Of a DNA stretch of 64,000 bases, positions 10,903-23,547 are shown in pieces. How positions within the stretch are numbered: the first letter of the stretch is position 1; each line of letters begins with the position of its first letter. A model generated the notes under the pieces. That model was not told where the DNA came from, ran no database searches, and saw only the letters and a list, made by a program, of their open reading frames with translations. This DNA comes from Kitagawia praeruptora. Lineage: Eukaryota > Streptophyta > Magnoliopsida > Apiales > Apiaceae. The stretch covers positions 100,501,109 through 100,565,108 of the forward strand of contig CM075348.1 in the NCBI GenBank assembly GCA_037693485.1. The letters run 5' to 3'. Both the position numbers and the translations under genes were made by a program.

Positions 10903-11607
10903 TATTTTAAAAATTAATTAATAATTATAATAAATTATATAATTTTATATTTAAAAATTGAATAATTTAATTGTGAAAGAAATAAATTAGTACAATAAGT
11001 GCATTTATTTATATATTATAATAAATTTATTTCAAAATTACTTTAATTATATAATTTATTATATTTCTTATATATGTTATGAGATCATTTAAATAAATAA
11101 TATTTTATTATATATGTTATGAGATCATATGCATTAATCAAGTTACCAAAATTTAAAAATGAATTCAAAACTATGTTAATGAATTTACCATAGATATGAT
11201 ATTTAAATTTGATATACAAACTTTTCATAATGAAAAATGGGTCAAATAATCATATGGATCTTCTACAAACCAAAAATGGATATCAAACCTAAAATATGAA
11301 TAATTCATGAATCTAAAGTTAAAAAATTTAATCCGAACCTAAGATATGGATTATCCACTAATTTATAATATATAGATATATAGATACAATTTTGATCCAA
11401 TTCATAATTAAGAAAAAATAACATATTAGTTTTCGATTAATTCAATTTGATCCAATTTTGGACAAAATCGACCTAATAATGAACTTGTTTGACATACATT
11501 CTTTGGCTCAATATTCAATAGTAAGGAGGACAAATAACGTCTCATATATGTTTTCTTTTCTCTACTGCACATTAAATATTCTTATATTTAGTGTTACTTA
11601 ATTCATA

Positions 11608-11931
11608 CTCCCTCTGTCCCATCCATTTCTTTACAATTTCCTTTTTGGGCCGTCCCACCATTTCTTTACATTACCCAAAATAGTAAATTTTAACACTATT
11701 ACACCCACTACTTCACTTATTTTAACAATACTTTACACTATTTCACCCACTACTTAACTTATTTTAACAATAAAATCACTATTACACCCACTACTTCACT
11801 TATTTTAACAATAAAATCACTATTACACCCACTACCTCATTTATTTTAACAATATTACACCCACTTTACACCCACTATCCTTGACCTCCGTGCCCAGCCG
11901 CCATGTAAAGAACTGGCTGGGACGGAGGGAG
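11608..11931. mobile_element. Stowaway-type MITE (Tc1/mariner)
   Basis: The terminal inverted repeats read CTCCCTCTGTCCCA at the left and TGGGACGGAGGGAG at the right, flanked by TA at 11606-11607 and 11932-11933. This is the Stowaway signature. The interior has tandem copies of a unit of about 37 bp built on ATTACACCCACTAC. No coding capacity. Confidence 0.9.
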
Positions 11932-13076
11932 TACATTTAGAAGGATAAACGAACTATCATCGCTTTTAATTGAAAAGAAACAATAACTATCTATAAAAAT
12001 AATTATTTTTTTATTATATCTACCCGCCAATATGAATTTAGGTCAATAATATAGTTACCTTTTTACTTTTGTCAATAATGTGTGTTGTGGGAGGAATTTG
12101 TTGTCACAACAAATGGCTCGCAGCTGGAGATTTATGATGAGTTATCCTCTCTTCGGTGGGATAATAACTGTTATTTCTGATAATGATCGTGTATGATGTA
12201 TATTTTCAGGTTACCAAGTTCTTATGGTAATGTAGGAAGATTATCCCTTGTATTTATCATGATTTTGTATGATTTATCAAGTATATATAACATATATCCT
12301 CTAATAACTAAATATATATTTGTTTAGAAGTGTAAATGTACTATAAAGACGTGATCCTAAAAAATAGGAGGTCTGCCTTCTCCAAATCGGTGGCCTAATC
12401 AGGCTTCCGGTGGAAGCTGGGGGTACCGCCCGGTAGCTGACCTCGGTAACCCTTCCGCCCTCTGGTGGCCCTACCACGGAAGCTACTCTGAAAGTCCTAT
12501 TGGATGTCCGGCAGTGGTGATAGGTTATCCACGAGAGGCTGCCATTGGGATCCTAATCCACATATTTTCTTACTGCCCTGTACATGGTAACCCCTAGGGT
12601 TGCCATGGGCCCTTGGAAGCCTGATAGATCACCTATTTTTCCCATGGGTCTGATTCCTAATCCTCTAGTGGGCCTAAATCTAACCCATGCAAGATTTTGG
12701 TCACAATAATGTGTAAAAAAATTAAACTACAATCAATAAAATGTAATTCAATCTTACTTTATTCCAAAAACCCAAGTCCGTTAGTTGTGAACTAACGGAA
12801 GGGATCCGGAACCACTTTAGTGTTGAGAAATTCAATAATTAACCATAAATTTGACAAAAATAATAATTTAACCATTTTCGTGCAAAAATATTAAATTGCA
12901 AGTCATTTATCTGCAATTAAGTCTATAGAACCAAATAATCTATGTGTACTCTTTTTAAATAAATTTATGCTGTGTGTTAAATGTTTAAAGAAAAATGTTC
13001 AGTATATACAAAATATAATTTGAATGTAAAAAATTATGCCATTTGATGAAAAACTCTTAATGAAGTATTAATTTGA
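11932..13076. other. Intergenic DNA with a GC-rich island at about 12362-12690
   Basis: No gene is seen. Most is AT-rich. The stretch 12362-12690 is markedly GC-rich with short inverted segments (CTTCCGGTGGAAG) but no open frame and no pol III boxes. Its origin is unknown; an old transposon or LTR fragment is most likely. Confidence 0.4.
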
Positions 13077-13081
13077 GTAAT

Positions 13082-14833
13082 TGATAAGTGGATTTTATAT
13101 CCACTTGGAACATTCTAAATCGGCTTAAATTGATTGCTTTGGCCTCAAGTTTGTGGTAGTTTTGATGTGTTTTGTTTAATTGTGCAGGGTTGGAGTGATA
13201 TCGATTAAGGATGTAGATTCCGTCATTTTGGGAGTTGATTGATGATATGGATTGAAGAATGGAGGCTTAAGTCAGCTACCAAGTAGTATATAAGTCAAGA
13301 GGAAATGAAGACGGAAGCTATTGCAAAAGGAACGAAAAGAAAAAGCTGAAAAACGAGGAACAGAAAATTCCATCAGATTGTGGCTGGGCAGACTGCACCA
13401 GATTTGAGCACCCTGCGCCAGAATTCGAACTTTTGTGCAGATTGGAGCTGAGCAGTCTGCGCCAATCCTGAGCAGTCTGCTCCAAGTCGCGCTGAAAATT
13501 TCCAGTTTTGCCCTTTTTACGATTTTGGCCATATCTTGAGTTCTAGAACTCCGTTTTGGGCGATCTTACTGTCCACGCGAAGCTAACGAGATTCTCTATC
13601 ATTCTAAAGTGGTTCAGAGGTCCAAATACAACTGGAATGGCCCAGAAATATTGAAGAAAAGTCAGCTACGAATTTTCCTTAAAAACCGAATCAGTTTAGG
13701 AAACGTATTATGTGCCGAGCTGCAGAAATTCAACTTTGACAAGGAAATTGCTATAATTCCTACTTCTAATAAGTATGGTAATTGCTCTGGGCGGCTAGAA
13801 AATTCCAGAATCAGATCTACACATGGAATTTGTAATTCTATTCTCATACAAGAACGGAAATTGCTAATCTTCTATTCCAACTCTAAAAAGGCAATTGCTT
13901 GGTGGACAAGACTTCTAGAGCCTATATAAACACATCCAACCCTTGTAATCATTATCATTAGGAGTAGAACAATTACATATCAATTACTTAGGTTTATTTG
14001 TATCTTTTCATACTTTGTTTTTATCATGGTTTCACTTGATCCCATGATGACGAGCGGTTCGATTATGAACTAATCGTTGTCATGGGATTCTAACGGATTT
14101 ATTTATGGAGCTTTAGTATCTTGATGCTTTACAGATCTATGTGTGATGTATATCTGATATCCTCGTATGGTTATGCTTACTTGATAGATACGTCATGAAC
14201 ATCTAATTTGTTAATCTCTTGTGAAGCGAAAGTGGATCTTGAGATTTAGAACTTGCCATGCTAGCATAGGATAGGTTGATGTTTTAATATTATGATTTGT
14301 GGCATGATTAGAGATAATATGCTACCCTATGTGATCAATGTGGATAACTTGTTCTTCAACCGTTATGTTTTCAAATTCTATAGAGATATAGGGTCTAAGC
14401 ATAATTGGTGTCTATTCATCTTCTATCTCTTTTGTGGATGTATGTTTAGTTTGGTATTCGTATACTGAGAAGTAGCGTATACTTGTTTCGTGTTATTCGA
14501 TCAGATATCATAACCATTGCATATAGTGATTAAAGGCGTCAGATCTAAGCGAAGTATTTAATGAAGTTAGGATTCCATGGTTTTTCTTGCAGAAGTAATT
14601 AGATTTCAATTCTTGCTAGTTAGTTAATTTGTAGTTTTGTTAATTTGCTTTTTAGTTAATTTAGATAGTTAAAACCCATATTTGTTATTTGTCTTAGCAG
14701 TGCATAATAACCATACACTGTTGCATAGGTGCGTTTACTGAATTAAAACCATAACAAGATCTCTGTGGGAACGAACTCGACTTATATCTGTATTACTTGT
14801 GACCACGTACGCTTGCGTGATTTAGTGCAAACA
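13082..14833 (+). mobile_element. Solo LTR of a Ty3/gypsy-like element
   Basis: A 1752-bp block begins TGATAAGTGG and ends GTGCAAACA (TG...CA), flanked by GTAAT on both sides (13077-13081 and 14834-14838). No internal domain or second LTR is present, so it is a solo LTR left by LTR-LTR recombination. A TATA box (TATATAAA, 13923-13930) sits near the middle. The terminal segment (CTCTGTGGGAACGAACTCG) resembles the end of Athila/Tat-type LTRs, which supports plus orientation. Confidence 0.85.
13923..13930 (+). promoter_or_regulatory. TATA box of the solo LTR
   Basis: TATATAAA sits in a locally GC-richer context before a purine-rich leader, at the expected U3/R position of the LTR. It could still start transcripts into flanking DNA. 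Confidence 0.55.
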
Positions 14834-14968
14834 GTAATATATATTTTGAAATATTTTTATTTAAAATATTATGAGATAAATTACAAAACATGTTGCATAC
14901 TCAGATACTCTACATTTTACTTAAGTACTTTATTTAAAATAACCTTTTGTTGATTCTGTACAATGTTT

Positions 14969-15190
14969 TTAAATGATGTCGCAACCAAATGAATAATTAT
15001 TAAATTCTAGTATTTCAGATAACATTGTTAGAATTTAAAATTTTCATTTACTATTTACTTTTAACAAGGATAAATAACTATGAAATTAAAAATAAATAGT
15101 AAATGAATTTTTAAAAATATAAATATATTTATCTAAGATACTAAGATTTAACAATTATTCATTTGATTGCGATAGCATTCAACAAAAAAT
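14969..15190. repeat. Foldback repeat (imperfect hairpin)
   Basis: The left arm (from CGCAACCAAATGAATAATT at about 14980) is repeated in inverted form by the right arm (ending ATTCATTTGATTGCG near 15171). Similarity extends about 80-100 bp per arm. It probably is a non-autonomous foldback or MITE. No target duplication was established. Confidence 0.55.
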
Positions 15191-15521
15191 GTGCATAATT
15201 AATAAAAGATTACTTTTATTTTTCGAACACATATTTAGAGTTATCAATTTGATATTTATTATGACTATAGTGATTCAAATGGTACCGAAATGAAATTGGT
15301 GACCCCTTTGATATATTGAAGTGAAATAAGTGATGTAGTTGATAATTAACCCGTTGTAAAAATATTTAAGAACCCAAGAAAATGTAAAATCAAAATATTA
15401 TACCATAAAAAAAATTGAAAAATTAAAAATTACAAAAATGTAAAAAATTTCAACAATTAAATTAAAACTAAATTTATACAATTCAAACGAATGAAATACA
15501 TATCAACAAATTCATCAATTA
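15191..15521. other. AT-rich intergenic DNA
   Basis: No gene, repeat boundary or regulatory site could be supported here. Confidence 0.5.
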
Positions 15522-16243
15522 CTAGCTTATAACCCGTGCAATGCACGGGTTTCTTATATCATGTTATAAATTTTATTTAATATTATAATTATGTTTTTAT
15601 ATAATCACTAATTTTAATAATTTTTTTAATTTTAGTTTGTTATAATTTAATATACTCATGTTTACGGATTATATTAATGTTTCCTTATTATAACAACGTA
15701 TACGATTTTTAACATATTTTATTAATAATTGAAAAATATGGTGTAATATTTTTGGATATATATTGTAAGATTTGTTGTAAATTAAAAAGGTAACGTGTTT
15801 TAATTAGAAAGGAAATATTAATGATTGAAATATATGATACAATTGATCTTTTTAGATGTTTATAAAATTTAACATCTTCAACTAAAAGTAAATGTGAAAA
15901 GGGCAATCGACTAATTATCATTAATTATATTATGTTATTATTTTTTTAGGTGGTATATTTTTCTTAAAAATTATGATGTGATATTTTTGGGTATATATTA
16001 ATGATTGTAAGATTTGTTTTAAATTAAAAAGGTAACTTGTTTTAATTCAAAATAAAATATTAATGATCGAAAAATATTATAATGTTTTTAGGTGTTTATG
16101 AAAGGTAATATTTTCAACTGAAAGTATATGTGAAAAGGGCAGTTGGTTAATAACCATTAATTATATGATTCTATTATTTATTTTAATAATTAGGATAACC
16201 AAATATACAAACTTTCAATCTTTCGACTTTAATATAGTAGTAT
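15522..16243 (-). mobile_element. Non-autonomous Helitron, short copy
   Basis: The minus-strand 3' end has the perfect hairpin ACCCGTGCATTGCACGGGT followed by TATAAG and CTAG at 15525-15522, with a host T. The 5' end at about 16243 reads TTATACTACTATATTAAAG on the minus strand, one base off the TCTATACTA consensus of the other copies. The length is about 720 bp. The interior is AT-rich without helicase motifs. Confidence 0.65.
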
Positions 16244-16378
16244 AAATACGTATTTTAATTAGAAAAGGCAATCGGCTGCTTAACATTAATTGTATTATTT
16301 TTTATTTATTAATTAAGATAACTGTACCTAAACCAAACTGATAAAATTTTCAATGTTTCAACTTTAATATTATAACTA
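16244..16378 (-). mobile_element. Helitron 5'-end fragment between two Helitron copies
   Basis: A second 5'-end-like motif (minus strand TATAATATTAAAGTTGAAACA) ends at about 16374, directly against the 3' hairpin of the next copy. This suggests repeated insertion or rolling-circle end read-through at the same place. Confidence 0.5.
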
Positions 16379-17680
16379 CCTTATAACCCGTGCAATGCCC
16401 GGGTTTCTTGTAATATGTTATAAATTTTATTTAATATTAAAATTATATTTTTATATAATCATTATTTTTTTAAAAAAATTTAATTTGATATAATTTAATA
16501 TACTCATGTTTACGGATTATACTAATGTTTCCTTCTTATAAACAACGTATATGATTTTTAATATATTTTGTTAATAATTGAAAAATATGGTAAGATATTT
16601 TCGGCCTATATTTTTCTTGAAAATTATGTTGTTATATTTTTCGATATATATTAATGATTATAAGATTTGTTTTAAATTAAAAAGGTAACATGTTTTAATT
16701 CTAAAAAATGTAAGGTATTTATAAAAGGTAATATCTTCAACTAAAATTAAATGTGAAAAAAGCAATCGACTAATTACCTTTAATTTTATTATGTTAATGT
16801 GAAAAAGACAATCGACTAATTACCATTAATTATTTTATGTTATTATTTATTTTAGGTGTTATACTTTTCTTGAAAATTATGGTTTGATATTTTTAGGTAT
16901 ATAATTGTGACGCCCCCAAATCCACTATCTGTAGACTTAGGTCACCACTTACCGTCAACACCTGCCTCATACAAAATACATTACAATACATAATAAATAT
17001 AAAAGTTTTATCGTAACAACAGTGGTTCCATCCCACACGTCCAAGCATCAACATGTCTCTGAATTATTACAACATATTACTAGTACACATTATATCACTA
17101 AACATGCCGAACATAGGCTGATAATCTTCGATAGGGTCGTCGCATCTGAGGTAAGCATACTAGTCCAGCTCAGTGCCCTGGTGCATCTTCTCCTTTCCCC
17201 TGAAACGAGAGGTTTCGCCTTTTTCCGTCTTCACTGAAAAATAGTATTAACAACAAGAATGAGCAACTATGTGCTCAGCAAGTCCACTGACTCGCTCTCT
17301 CACTAACAATGAAGGTGGAAAGAAAACAACTCTATTTATGAAAGATACTCGAATGCAGGCAAAGTGCCCTGGTCATACTTTACTGATACACCAAAATAAC
17401 TTATCTCTTAGTAAAAGAAATTGGAATCTTAAAGCTTGAGATACTGGTCTTCCGCCTCTACGATACCCCACAGCGCGATCAACCGCTGTGTCGCAAGTAC
17501 CGTACACCCGTGATGCCCCATAGCACGATCACTACTATGTCGCAGGTACCACTATATCATTTTGCTAGCAAAATGGTGGTTGAAAAGTCAACCTGGCAAC
17601 TTTTGTGCCAAAAATGTTAATATTTCTCTTTCGATACCACGAGTTTATTCCTCGTTTTGATCTGAAAGAAAACCGATGGG

Positions 17681-18347
17681 TAGGGCTGATCATTCGGTCG
17701 GTTCGGTTAAAAACCGAACCGAATAATAAAAACTGAATAACCGAATTCTTGTTTTTGTAGAACCGAACCGTTTTAACATGCAAAACCGAACCGAAATAAA
17801 ATGGATCGGCTTGTTCGGTTCGGTTTATTATAAAACCGAAATTTTCCGAAAAATCCTGTGTTAATACAGCCTGAGTCCTGACAGCCTCTGTTTACACTTT
17901 ACATTCAAAAATCAAAAATAGAATTGAAGCAAATTATTAAGGCAATATAAAGCAAATTATTAAGGCAACTCCCCAGAAGAGAAAAATCTATGCAGCAAAA
18001 CAACTATAACATAGAATTGAAGCAGATCAATGGCACCTATTCTGAAATGCAGCATAATATCTATTTAATTTACATGACCACCAGAGCATAGAACACTAGA
18101 AAAAAACACTAGAACAGATCAGAAATATATGAAAGAATAATAATTATAATTAAAAAAATATATGTATGTATAATTCAGTTAATTCGGTTTTTAACCGAAC
18201 TGATATTCTGATAGACCGAACCAAACCGATATTTTTTTTGTTTTAACCGAAATAACCGAAATTTTCAGAAAAATACAATCCAAACCGAATCAAAATATTT
18301 CAGTTCGGTTCGGTTTTTCGGTTTCGGTTCGGTTTTGCTCAGCCCTA
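17681..18347. mobile_element. hAT-type MITE (667 bp)
   Basis: The terminal repeats read TAGGGCTGA at the left and TCAGCCCTA at the right. They are flanked by 8-bp repeats CCGATGGG (17673-17680) and CCCATGGG (18348-18355), which differ at one base. Subterminal regions are packed with CGGTTCGG/CCGAACCG motifs in both orientations, as in hAT elements that present transposase sites. No ORF. It sits inside the Tekay LTR, so it is younger. Confidence 0.8.
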
Positions 18348-19562
18348 CCCATGGGCCATCTCCCATGTTGACCAGTGGATTATAAGATTATTCCTCCGAA
18401 TAAAAATTGATTGATTTGGATTCCTATTCGCTTCTGGCCGACCGCCAGTCTACACTTTGTACGAGACCGACCTGAATAATAGGCCATCACAATATTTTCA
18501 AAAGAAATTCATTCATTATATTGACACGAACAATATGTCAATACAAGAAAATAAAGTAACAAACCTTGAACAAGAAAGGTTCGTTAATTAGAATAAATCA
18601 TGTGGAGTCGTCTTGAATTAATAAGAACGACTCGATTCAGAAAGAAAACTTCCAAATACGCTAGAGTAGGTATTTTAGAGGAAATTCTGATGATATACTA
18701 TTCTCCTATTCACTATTCTGGATGTATCTATTTTGATTCTAACAATGAATCAAATTTGAATATTGAAACAAAATTTATCGGATCTGAACAATAGATCTGA
18801 TTGAAGTCAATAAAATCTAACTACCTCGATACATGAGCGTAGTTATAACTGAATAATATTTAAGGGTCATCCCGAACAAATAAGATGCCCTAGATTTCAA
18901 TCTAAGTACGTTCTATGAATTTATCAAAATTTTGGGAAAATCTATATAATTTTCTAAATCAATATCATGATAAACAGGATGTTTTATAACGAACTAGCAG
19001 TTCTGAACATATTTTAACAGAATAATATATCAGCATTTCTCGAATTATTTCAAAAGGAGTGAGGGTCAGAAGGAACTTGCCTCGATCTCGAAGTGCAGTG
19101 AATGCAGATAAAAATTATACTCTACCCGTGAACTTGACTCCGATCTACGGCTCGAGAATTATGCTCTAAAAATGGCAACCAGAAAAATGTGAGCGATTCG
19201 CCAAAATAAAATACTTCCGGGACCGATAATATAATATTAAATATCTGTAAATCCTGCTTAAAATGAAAATAGGGTTTCCGAATATAACGACAATAATCCA
19301 TTTTCAATCTCGTACATAATTAAATATTTTCCGATTTTAGCCTCTAAAATAACCTGATTCGATCCGGTTAATCAAATATAGACCGGGAATGTTAATTACC
19401 AAGTTTCCAAAATAAAATCCTATTTATTCACAATTATTCCTTCTTTTTATCTCTGGATCATTATATTCCTAATTTATGTCTAAACAATTGCTAAATATTT
19501 CTATTTAATTAATTAATCAATTATACCACTTTTATTAGATTATTTATCACCAACCATTAAAA

Positions 19563-19563
<1 letters not shown>

Positions 19564-19598
<35 letters not shown>
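19564..19598. repeat. (AT)n microsatellite at the deletion homology point
   Basis: About 17 AT units. The truncated sister LTR begins at the matching place, with only ATATATATTT left. Confidence 0.9.
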
Positions 19599-19601
<3 letters not shown>

Positions 19602-20690
19602 GATTAAAACAATTACCCACAAATATTAATATTTTATTATTTTATTTGCAACCGCGGCGCGTGGGGGCCACCCGTCACCAACACCACCGCGCCACCTCCC
19701 CTGAATCTCTCTTCTCCAACCCGTCTCTTTTTTTTCTCTCTCTCTCTCTCTCGTTTCTTCCCTCCCCTGTATCTCTCCATAATCTATCAATCTCTCTCAA
19801 TCACGATCTCATCTCTCGTCTATCTGCTCTCTCTCCCTCTTTCTCCCTGCTTCTATCTCTCGCATCTCTTTCTCCTCAATCCTTCTTATCTCTCCCTCTC
19901 GTTCTCATCTATTGTCTCTCAGCTTCTCTATTTCTCCCTCTTTCCTCCCACCAGTGCTTCACCCATCCCCTTTCACTCCGATACAAAATTCCGATCCAAC
20001 ACCATTCAAGCACCACACAAAACTCCATCCCCTCCCCTTTACCCGATCACACTCACAACCAAAATCCCCAAACACCCAACAACAACCACATCACAGAAAT
20101 GAACAAACAATACCATTACGAGTACTAATCGGACATAAAATCAACACAAAAATAAAGAAGAAAAGAGAGGAAAAATTTAAACTCCTACCCTGTGAATGGT
20201 TCGTGGGTTTTTAATATTTTCACCGGGATAGAAAGTTGTGGGATTGAAAGAGAAAGGTGGATAGCTGTGATGGGGACTGCTTCCCCTTTCTTTCTTTTTT
20301 TCCTTCTGTATAACTCTAGTGTTTAGCCACGATTATAAAGATAATCTTCCCCTTATTAACGTGTATCTACCCTATCCAACCAACAATTAAGGTAAAGCTG
20401 CATCCCACGTAGCACTCACATTTTTATTTTATTTGATTTTATTTTTATTTTTTTAAATAAATGTTGGACTTTAAAATAATATAAGATCAAAAATTAAAAT
20501 CCTATTCTCATAAATTCCCTAATTTAGTAAATACCAATAAAATATTATGATATAATATAATATGAACATATATATATTAAATTCTAAAAATTTACAAATA
20601 CGCACTAATTAAAATATACTAGTGCATCACTCTTAAATAAAATTTAAATATCGAGTAGGAAAATTTATTCTAAAATTCGTGGTTATTACA

Positions 20691-20706
20691 GTCTTCCCCC
20701 CTTATA
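20691..20706 (-). other. Polypurine tract of the Tekay-type element
   Basis: The minus strand reads TATAAGGGGGGAAGAC directly before the 3' LTR start (TGTAATAACC). This is the site that primes plus-strand DNA synthesis. Confidence 0.75.
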
Positions 20707-20729
20707 GGATTCCGTCCTCGGAATCAAAA

Positions 20730-21412
20730 TTACGCATTAAACAATTCAGGATATTTATTCCGCATTTCACTTTCTAGTTCCCACGTGGCTTCCTCAACTT
20801 GGTGAATTCTCCAGAGTACTTTTACCAAATTCATTTGCTTAGTTCTTAACTCTTGCACTTTGTAGTCTAGGATATGTACTGATTGTTCTTCGTATGTCAA
20901 ATCAGGACGGATTTCCACTGGTTCATAGGTTATAACATGTCTAAAATCACAATGATACTCTCTTAACACAGAAACATGAAACACATCATGGATATGCTGA
21001 AGGTTTGGAGGTAGGGCCAACTGATAAGCTAGTGGTCCTCTTTCTTGATAATCTCAAAAGGTCCTATATATTTGGGGCTCAACTTGCCTTTCTTTCCGAA
21101 TCTCATTACTCCCTTCCAAGGTGAAACTTTCAGTATCACTTTATCTCCCACTTCAAATGCTTTGTCTTTTCTCTTTTGATTTGCATACTTTCTCTGTCGA
21201 TCTTGAGCTACAACTAACCTTTTTCGAATAACTTCTGTTGCTTGCTTGGTTTGTTGAAGTAGTTCTGGTCCTAATATCTTTCTTTCTCCTACTTCATCCC
21301 AGTATAGAGGTGATCTACACTTCCTTCCATACAATGCTTTATATGGTGCCATACCTATGCTGGAGTGGTAGCTATTATTGTAAGCAAACTCAACCAAGGG
21401 CAAATGATCATC
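20730..21412 (-). pseudogene. pol: Integrase C-terminus with chromodomain (Tekay type)
   Basis: The first frame (21403-21029) carries LVEFAYNNSYHSSIGMAPY and the GPY/F module (VSPWKGVMRFGKKGKLSPKY and IGPFEI). A frameshift at about 21030 leads into the second frame (21020-20730), HDVFHVSVLREY, and a chromodomain-like end with VHILDYKVQELR and VLWRIHQVEEATWE. Chromodomains of this clade steer integration toward heterochromatin. The end at 20730 is close to the polypurine tract, as usual. Confidence 0.85.
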
Positions 21413-22558
21413 CTAACTTCCTTTGAAATCCAATGCACAAGCTCTTAACATATCCTCAACTATTTGAATTGTCCTTTCACTTTGTACGTCAGTTTGGGGA
21501 TGATATGCAGTGCTCAGATTTAACTTCGTGCCAAGACATTCTTGAAAACTTTTCCAAAATCTAGAAGTAAAACGGACATCTCTATCAGATACAATTGAAA
21601 CAGGCACTCCATGACGAACCACAATTTCCTTTAGGTATATGTTCACCAATCTTTCAATGGAGTACTTATCACTAACTGGTAGAAAATGCGCAGATTTAGT
21701 GAGTCGGTCAACAATAACCCAAATTGCATCATGGCTAGCTCTAGTTCGGGGCAATCCTATGACAAAATCCATGGTAATATGCTTCCATTTCCACTCGGGT
21801 ATCTCTAAGGGTTGTAAAACTCCGCTTGGTCGTCGATGTTTTGCCTTCACTTTCTGACAGGTTAAACATTTACTTACCCAGTCTGTAATTTCTCTTTTCA
21901 CGTTAGGCCACCAATAGCTTTGCTTGATATCCTGATACATCTTTGTGCTTCCGGGATGAATAGAGTACTTCGAGCTATGTGCTTTGCTCAAAATCTCTTC
22001 CTTTAGTTCTGCAACATTTGGTATCCAATTTCTAGAGGCAAATCTTTTAATTCCTTTAGCATCCTTTGGACTCTGAAATTCTTCTCCTGTTAAAGGATCC
22101 CTCTCTTCTTCCATCATTTTCTCTTGACAATGACGAATCTTTTCGATCAACTCTGGTTGTATGGAGATTTCATATACTCTCTCATTGGCTTGAACAGGAA
22201 TCTTAATATCCAAATCAAATCTCTCAATTTCTTTGATCAATTCCTTTGACGATACTACCATATTAAGTCTTTCTTTTCTACTTAGTGCGTCTGCCACCAC
22301 ATTGGCCTTCCCTGGATGGTAATTAATCGAACAGTCATAGTCCTTGATCAATTCTAACCAGCATCTCTGCCTCATATTCAATTTCTGGGTGAAGATATAT
22401 TTTAGACTCTTATGATCCGTGTAAATCTCACACTTTTCTCCATACAAATAGTGTCTCCAAATCTTCAGTGCAAAAACAATCGCAGCTAATTCGAGATCAT
22501 GAGTTGGGTATCTTACATCATAATCTTTTAACTATCGGGAAGCATAAGCAATTACTTT
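21413..22558 (-). pseudogene. pol: RNase H C-terminus and integrase core (Tekay type)
   Basis: The frame begins in KVIAYASR followed by a TAG where Gln is usual, then the RNase H end (TDHKSLKYIF, VADALSR). The integrase HHCC zinc finger follows (HPGSTKMYQDIKQSYWWPN through CLTCQKVKA). The DDE core is at TMDFVIGLPR, SIVSDRDVRFTSRFW and YHPQTDVQSERT. The last normally reads DGQSERT, so one residue before the catalytic Glu region is changed. The frame ends at a TAG for Trp in GSWDDHL. Confidence 0.88.
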
Positions 22559-23547
22559 TTAATGCTGCATCAATACACATCCTAAACCCTTATGGGAAGC
22601 ATCACTATAGATTACAAAATTTCCTGTATCGTCTGGTAATGTCAAAATCGGGGTAGATGTTAATCGTCTCTTGAGTTCTTGAAAACTTTCTTCACACTTG
22701 GGAGTCCATTCAAACTTCTGATTATTTCTGGTAAGCTTGGTCAATAGTTTAGCTATCTTTGAAAAATCCTTTAAAAATCTTCGATAATATCCCGCTAGTC
22801 CAAGAAAGCTTCTGACTTCTGTTGGAGTCTTCGGCCTTTTCCAATTTGCAACTGCCTCTACTTTCACGGGGTCAACAGAAATTCCTTCACTGCTCACAAT
22901 GTGTCCTAGGAATTGCACTTTACTTAGCCAAAACTCGCACTTAGAGAATTTAGCGTATAGCTTTTCCTTGCATAAACTTTCCAATACTAAACGAAGATGC
23001 TCTGCGTGTTCTTCTTGGCTTTTAGAGTAAATCAAGATGTCATCAATAAATACAATCACAAACTTGTCCAAATACTTCTTGAATACGCGATTTTCATCAA
23101 ATCCATAAAAGCATCTGGAGCATTTGTCAATCCAAATGGCATCACTAGAAACTCATAATGTCCATATCGAGTTCTAAAGGCAGTCTTGGGCACATCTTCA
23201 GGTTTAATCTTCAACTAGTGATAACCCGATCTAAGGTCAATCTTGGAAAAATAAACTGCTCCTTTCAGTTGATCGAACAAATCGTCAATTCGTGGCAAAG
23301 GATATTTATTCTTGATCGTCATCTTGTTTAACTCTCGGTAATCTATGCACAACCTCATATATCCGTCTTTCTTCTTTATAAATAACACTGGAGCTCCCCA
23401 AGGGGATACACTTGGTCGAATTACGACTTTGTCTAAGAGTTCTTGCAGTTGTGTGGCCAACTCTTTCATCTCAACTGGAGCCATTCCGTATGGTGCTTTG
23501 GAAATCGGTACAGTTCCTGGGGCAAGATCGATAGTGAATTTTATTTC
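22559..23547 (-). pseudogene. pol: Reverse transcriptase and start of RNase H (Tekay type)
   Basis: Motifs in order: APGTVPISKAPYGMAP, WGAPVLFIKKKDG, LCIDYRELNK, FSKIDLRSGYH, then a stop (TAG for Gln), MPFGLTNAPDAF, and the catalytic FIDDILIYS near 23047. RT thumb motifs follow (VQFLGHIVS, RSFLGLAGYYRRF) and then RNase H (YSDASHKGLGCVL). A 1-2 bp indel near 23093 shifts the frame before the FIDD motif. A TAA follows CVLMQH at 22560. Confidence 0.88.

Larger units (their letters stand above)
9975..11607. other. AT-rich intergenic DNA with Helitron termini
   Basis: No gene is seen. The segment is simple AT-rich sequence. It holds a plus-strand Helitron 3' end (10336-10363) and a minus-strand Helitron 3' end (10873-10902), listed separately, with a degraded copy of the first near 10528-10552. 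Confidence 0.6.
16906..20690 (-). repeat. 3' LTR of the Tekay-type element
   Basis: It starts TGTGACGCCCCC at the target duplication and ends GGTTATTACA next to the polypurine tract. A 667-bp hAT-type MITE is inserted at 17681. An (AT)n tract (about 19564-19598) and a CT-rich tract (19735-19755) lie in the part shared with the right LTR. Confidence 0.85.

Noticed and set aside
11640..11880. Regular repeats that could suggest a CRISPR-like array
   Set aside because: They are tandem units without spacers inside a Stowaway MITE in a plant genome.
19646..20214. Long Ser/Leu- and Pro-rich ORFs on the plus strand in the Tekay LTR
   Set aside because: They come from the CT-rich tract; the sister LTR (25240-25930) gives altered versions, and there is no domain or codon signal.
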